NCBI GenBank assembly: GCA_913065105.1
Contig: CAJXZZ010000001.1
Location: 1-64,000 of the forward strand
Direction: 5' to 3'
Origin: an uncultured Gammaproteobacteria bacterium
GTDB taxonomy: Bacteria > Pseudomonadota > Gammaproteobacteria > SZUA-229
DNA length: 64,000 nt
Under the pieces are notes generated by a model that worked only from the letters and a program-made list of their open reading frames with translations, searched no databases and was not told the origin of the DNA. Positions 61,351-64,000 of the stretch are shown piece after piece. How positions within the stretch are numbered: the first letter of the stretch is position 1; each line of letters begins with the position of its first letter. A program made the position numbers and the translations under genes.

Positions 61351-61962
61351 CTATTTCAGAAGCTCGTCGTCAAACAGTTTCTTTATGAGCAATGTTGTTA
61401 CCTCGGTAATAACTTGATCTATGGATTCCGGAGCAACTGATTTTGTCTGTACGGACCAGACTAGCGATTTTGTTTTCACATCATAGAGATCATTTTTTAA
61501 AGTCACGACCTCTCCATCACTAGAGCGACCCCGAACTGAGATCAATGTATCAGACACCATGCTATTCTCAACATTGCTTGAATAGCCAGTGTTTAAGGGT
61601 GAGTCACGCTGTACTGTCACTTCCTCATCAGAGATCAGATAAGACACTAGAACGGCGTCAATCTCGGTGCCTTTTATCGCAGCAATAACGGTATCGCGAT
61701 CGATCTTCTGTTTACTGCTGATCAATGTATAACTCGCTATCGCATTAATTTTCTTTTTCTTTAATTCGTCGACCATGTGATTTTCATAAAGACGACGGGT
61801 TTGCTGGCTATCAGAAATGCCAATAATCATGGGGTGTTTATAGGATTTACTATGACCTTCTTCCATCCAACTATCTTTCACACTAGTATTGGCACAGGAT
61901 GTGACCAGAAAACCTATCAATAAAACAACAACACTATTAGCTTTAACACTCTTTATAAACAT
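61351..61962 (-). CDS. Putative lipoprotein, paralogue of neighbour
   Basis: TSCANTSVKDSWMEEGHSKSYKHPMIIGISDSQQTRRLYENHMVDEL aligns with CANTKISQSWVEPDNKKSYNDLLIIGIAESEQNRRAYESHFVEAL. Confidence 0.75.
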   Translation of the reverse strand: MFIKSVKANSVVVLLIGFLVTSCANTSVKDSWMEEGHSKSYKHPMIIGISDSQQTRRLYENHMVDELKKKKINAIASYTLISSKQKIDRDTVIAAIKGTEIDAVLVSYLISDEEVTVQRDSPLNTGYSSNVENSMVSDTLISVRGRSSDGEVVTLKNDLYDVKTKSLVWSVQTKSVAPESIDQVITEVTTLLIKKLFDDELLK

Positions 61963-61976
61963 TACATCTCTCTCAA

Positions 61977-63128
61977 TTAAAACAGTTCCAGCCTTTCCAA
62001 AAACCAGTAAAAACCAATTATTGAAATAAAAGCCGAACCTGGTATAACAACAATTTTTCGATATAGGTTTTGATCTTTAAACCATAATCGTAACAATATA
62101 AAAGCCATCGATATTACTGCGATCTGACCTAATTCAACACCGACATTAAAGCTGATCAAGGCTACCGCAAAATCATTGTCTGGCATACCAAAATCAGACA
62201 GCACGCCGGCAAAGCCTAAACCATGCAGCAGACCAAACATAAACACCAGAATCAATCTGCTTTTATGCAAGGTCTTTGAAAGTATATTTTCCACACCAAC
62301 ATAAGCGATCGACAGGGCGATTAATGGTTCGACCACATTTGCCGGCAAATCGATCACATTATTCATTGCTAAACCCAATGTGATCGTATGCGCCACCGTG
62401 AACATCGTTACCTGAAATAGCAATGGACGCCAGTGGGTCGACAACAAAAACAAACCCAGAATAAACAGAATATGGTCCAGGCCTTTGGGTACTATGTGCT
62501 CGAAACCGATGACAATGTAAGAAGCAATTACCTCTGGCGTTGTCTGCATAGCGACGATTTCGGTCAGTGAAAACGGTGTGCTGGCCTGATCTTTACGTAG
62601 CCACTGCCACTGAGACCAGTGCCATTGCTCATTTTCTCTGTCAATCTGCCTGACGCGAACCGCATTATCACCGAATTTTTCCGGATAATACCATTTTATA
62701 GACTCTGCTGATAACGGCAGCTCTGTGGCCAGACGAATAATACTGATACGCGGCACCTTGGTATAACCGGGTGGCGGAATGTCGACTGAGCTAATGGTCA
62801 ATACTGGTTCTTGATCTGCTGCTTCTAAATGAATTGAGCGTAAAAATTGAGTTTTGAATCCATCAAATACCTGCATTAGCTCGGCTGGTGGCATCTTGCG
62901 TAGTTCATCGTACTGCGCGGCGTTTGGAGCGTCCTTTGTATTTTTATATTGTGAATTGATACCAGTGACTAAAGCCTCGATACTGGCGCGAATTTCAATG
63001 ATAACCATTCTCTCACGGTCAACGTTTATCTCGATTAATGCCGGTTTAACAACATCGGCAAAAGCTGTCTGCCAGGATAAACAGCTGAGACTGAATAATA
63101 AAAGGAATTTTCTAGAGGCATAATTCAT
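61977..63128 (-). CDS. HupE/UreJ family membrane protein
   Basis: C-terminal GFEHIVPKGLDHILFILGLFLLSTHWRPLLFQVTMFTVAHTITLGLA; N-terminal periplasmic domain. Confidence 0.85.
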   Translation of the reverse strand: MNYASRKFLLLFSLSCLSWQTAFADVVKPALIEINVDRERMVIIEIRASIEALVTGINSQYKNTKDAPNAAQYDELRKMPPAELMQVFDGFKTQFLRSIHLEAADQEPVLTISSVDIPPPGYTKVPRISIIRLATELPLSAESIKWYYPEKFGDNAVRVRQIDRENEQWHWSQWQWLRKDQASTPFSLTEIVAMQTTPEVIASYIVIGFEHIVPKGLDHILFILGLFLLSTHWRPLLFQVTMFTVAHTITLGLAMNNVIDLPANVVEPLIALSIAYVGVENILSKTLHKSRLILVFMFGLLHGLGFAGVLSDFGMPDNDFAVALISFNVGVELGQIAVISMAFILLRLWFKDQNLYRKIVVIPGSAFISIIGFYWFLERLELF

Positions 63129-63324
63129 AAGAGCGCGAATATTACACAAATTCGTCGTATTTAAAGCAATTTTTGAATAAAATTTTTACCAGTACGTCAC
63201 TTTAATAAGTGAAAATTCAACACTAAATTAACCATTTCCCCAAATATGCGTTATTATGCGTAGTTAAACCAAATTGCTAAACTAAAAAAACATAATAAAA
63301 ATACAATACTATTGAGGAGTCTAC

Positions 63325-64000
63325 ATGCCTACGATTGATCGCCGTACTTTTCTGAAACTAATGGGATTAAGCGCAACAGCTAGCAGCGCTGCCGTTTTAT
63401 CTGCCTGCAGTGACAATGCGCCACCAGCACCAATACCAGCAGCGGTTGTTCAGGACGCTACAAAAATTTCAGATGATTTTTATGACCTGCCCATACAAGG
63501 TAATGTGCGCATCCTGCATACCACTGACTTTCATGGTCAGTTACAACCTGTTTATTTCAGAGAGCCTAATGTAAACCTGGGTGTTGGTGATGCATTTGGT
63601 CGCCCGCCTCACCTGGTCGGCAACAAACTGCTAACAGCGATGAATTTAAAACCAAACACACCTGAATCATACGCTTTCACCTATCTAGATTTTGAAAATG
63701 CCGCCGCCAAATACGGAAAAACAGGTGGTTTCCCACAGATGAAAACCCTGTTAGACCGTATGCGTAAACAGGCCGGTGGTCGCCAGAACACGGTAACCAT
63801 AGATGGTGGTGATTTATGGCAGGGTTCAGGCACATCTTTATGGACACGCGGTGTCGACATGGTGGAAGCCTCAAACATCCTGGGCATCGATGTCATGGTC
63901 GGTCACTGGGAGTTTACCTATAATGAAAGTGAAGTATTAAGCAACGTTGCCCTCTTCAAAGGTGATTTCATCGGTCAGAATGTTCGTGTTAAAGAAGATT
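63325..64000 (+). CDS. soxB: Thiosulfohydrolase SoxB, N-terminal part, truncated by window edge
   Basis: MPTIDRRTFLKLMGLSATASSAAVLSAC twin-arginine leader; RILHTTDFHGQLQPVYFREP; TIDGGDLWQGSGTSLWTRG; VGHWEFTYNESEV. Confidence 0.93.
   Translation, partial: MPTIDRRTFLKLMGLSATASSAAVLSACSDNAPPAPIPAAVVQDATKISDDFYDLPIQGNVRILHTTDFHGQLQPVYFREPNVNLGVGDAFGRPPHLVGNKLLTAMNLKPNTPESYAFTYLDFENAAAKYGKTGGFPQMKTLLDRMRKQAGGRQNTVTIDGGDLWQGSGTSLWTRGVDMVEASNILGIDVMVGHWEFTYNESEVLSNVALFKGDFIGQNVRVKED

Overview
The window looks like a gammaproteobacterial chromosome segment, probably from a sulfur oxidiser because a soxB start lies at the right edge. Most of it is well-ordered housekeeping DNA. Recognisable blocks: uvrY-uvrC-pgsA followed by tRNA-Gly/Cys/Leu; a fadE/thiolase/fadJ-type beta-oxidation operon; fabD-fabG-acpP-fabF-pabB-pabC-mltG-tmk-holB-pilZ-tatD; and hrcA-grpE-dnaK-dnaJ-dapB preceded by a perfect CIRCE operator. 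Other genes include an ACP-AMP ligase-acyltransferase fusion, an AmrS-like radical SAM / phosphoribosyltransferase / S-adenosylhomocysteinase trio, LonB-like protease, HtpX-like protease, several GGDEF proteins, lolD plus a lolC/E-type permease, and a HupE/UreJ protein. I found no convincing new defence or biosynthetic system. The most unusual signals are non-coding or decayed: three related long palindromes inside and beside the heat-shock cluster whose arms diverge while mostly keeping pairing; a tRNA-Leu flanked by fragments of its own 5' and 3' ends; two multi-hairpin elements, one at the broken 3' end of a frameshifted archease gene and one downstream of tRNA-Leu; and a relic where the start of a Gfo/Idh/MocA gene abuts an internally deleted antisense groEL fragment. 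All family names come from reading translations by eye; no database search was run.
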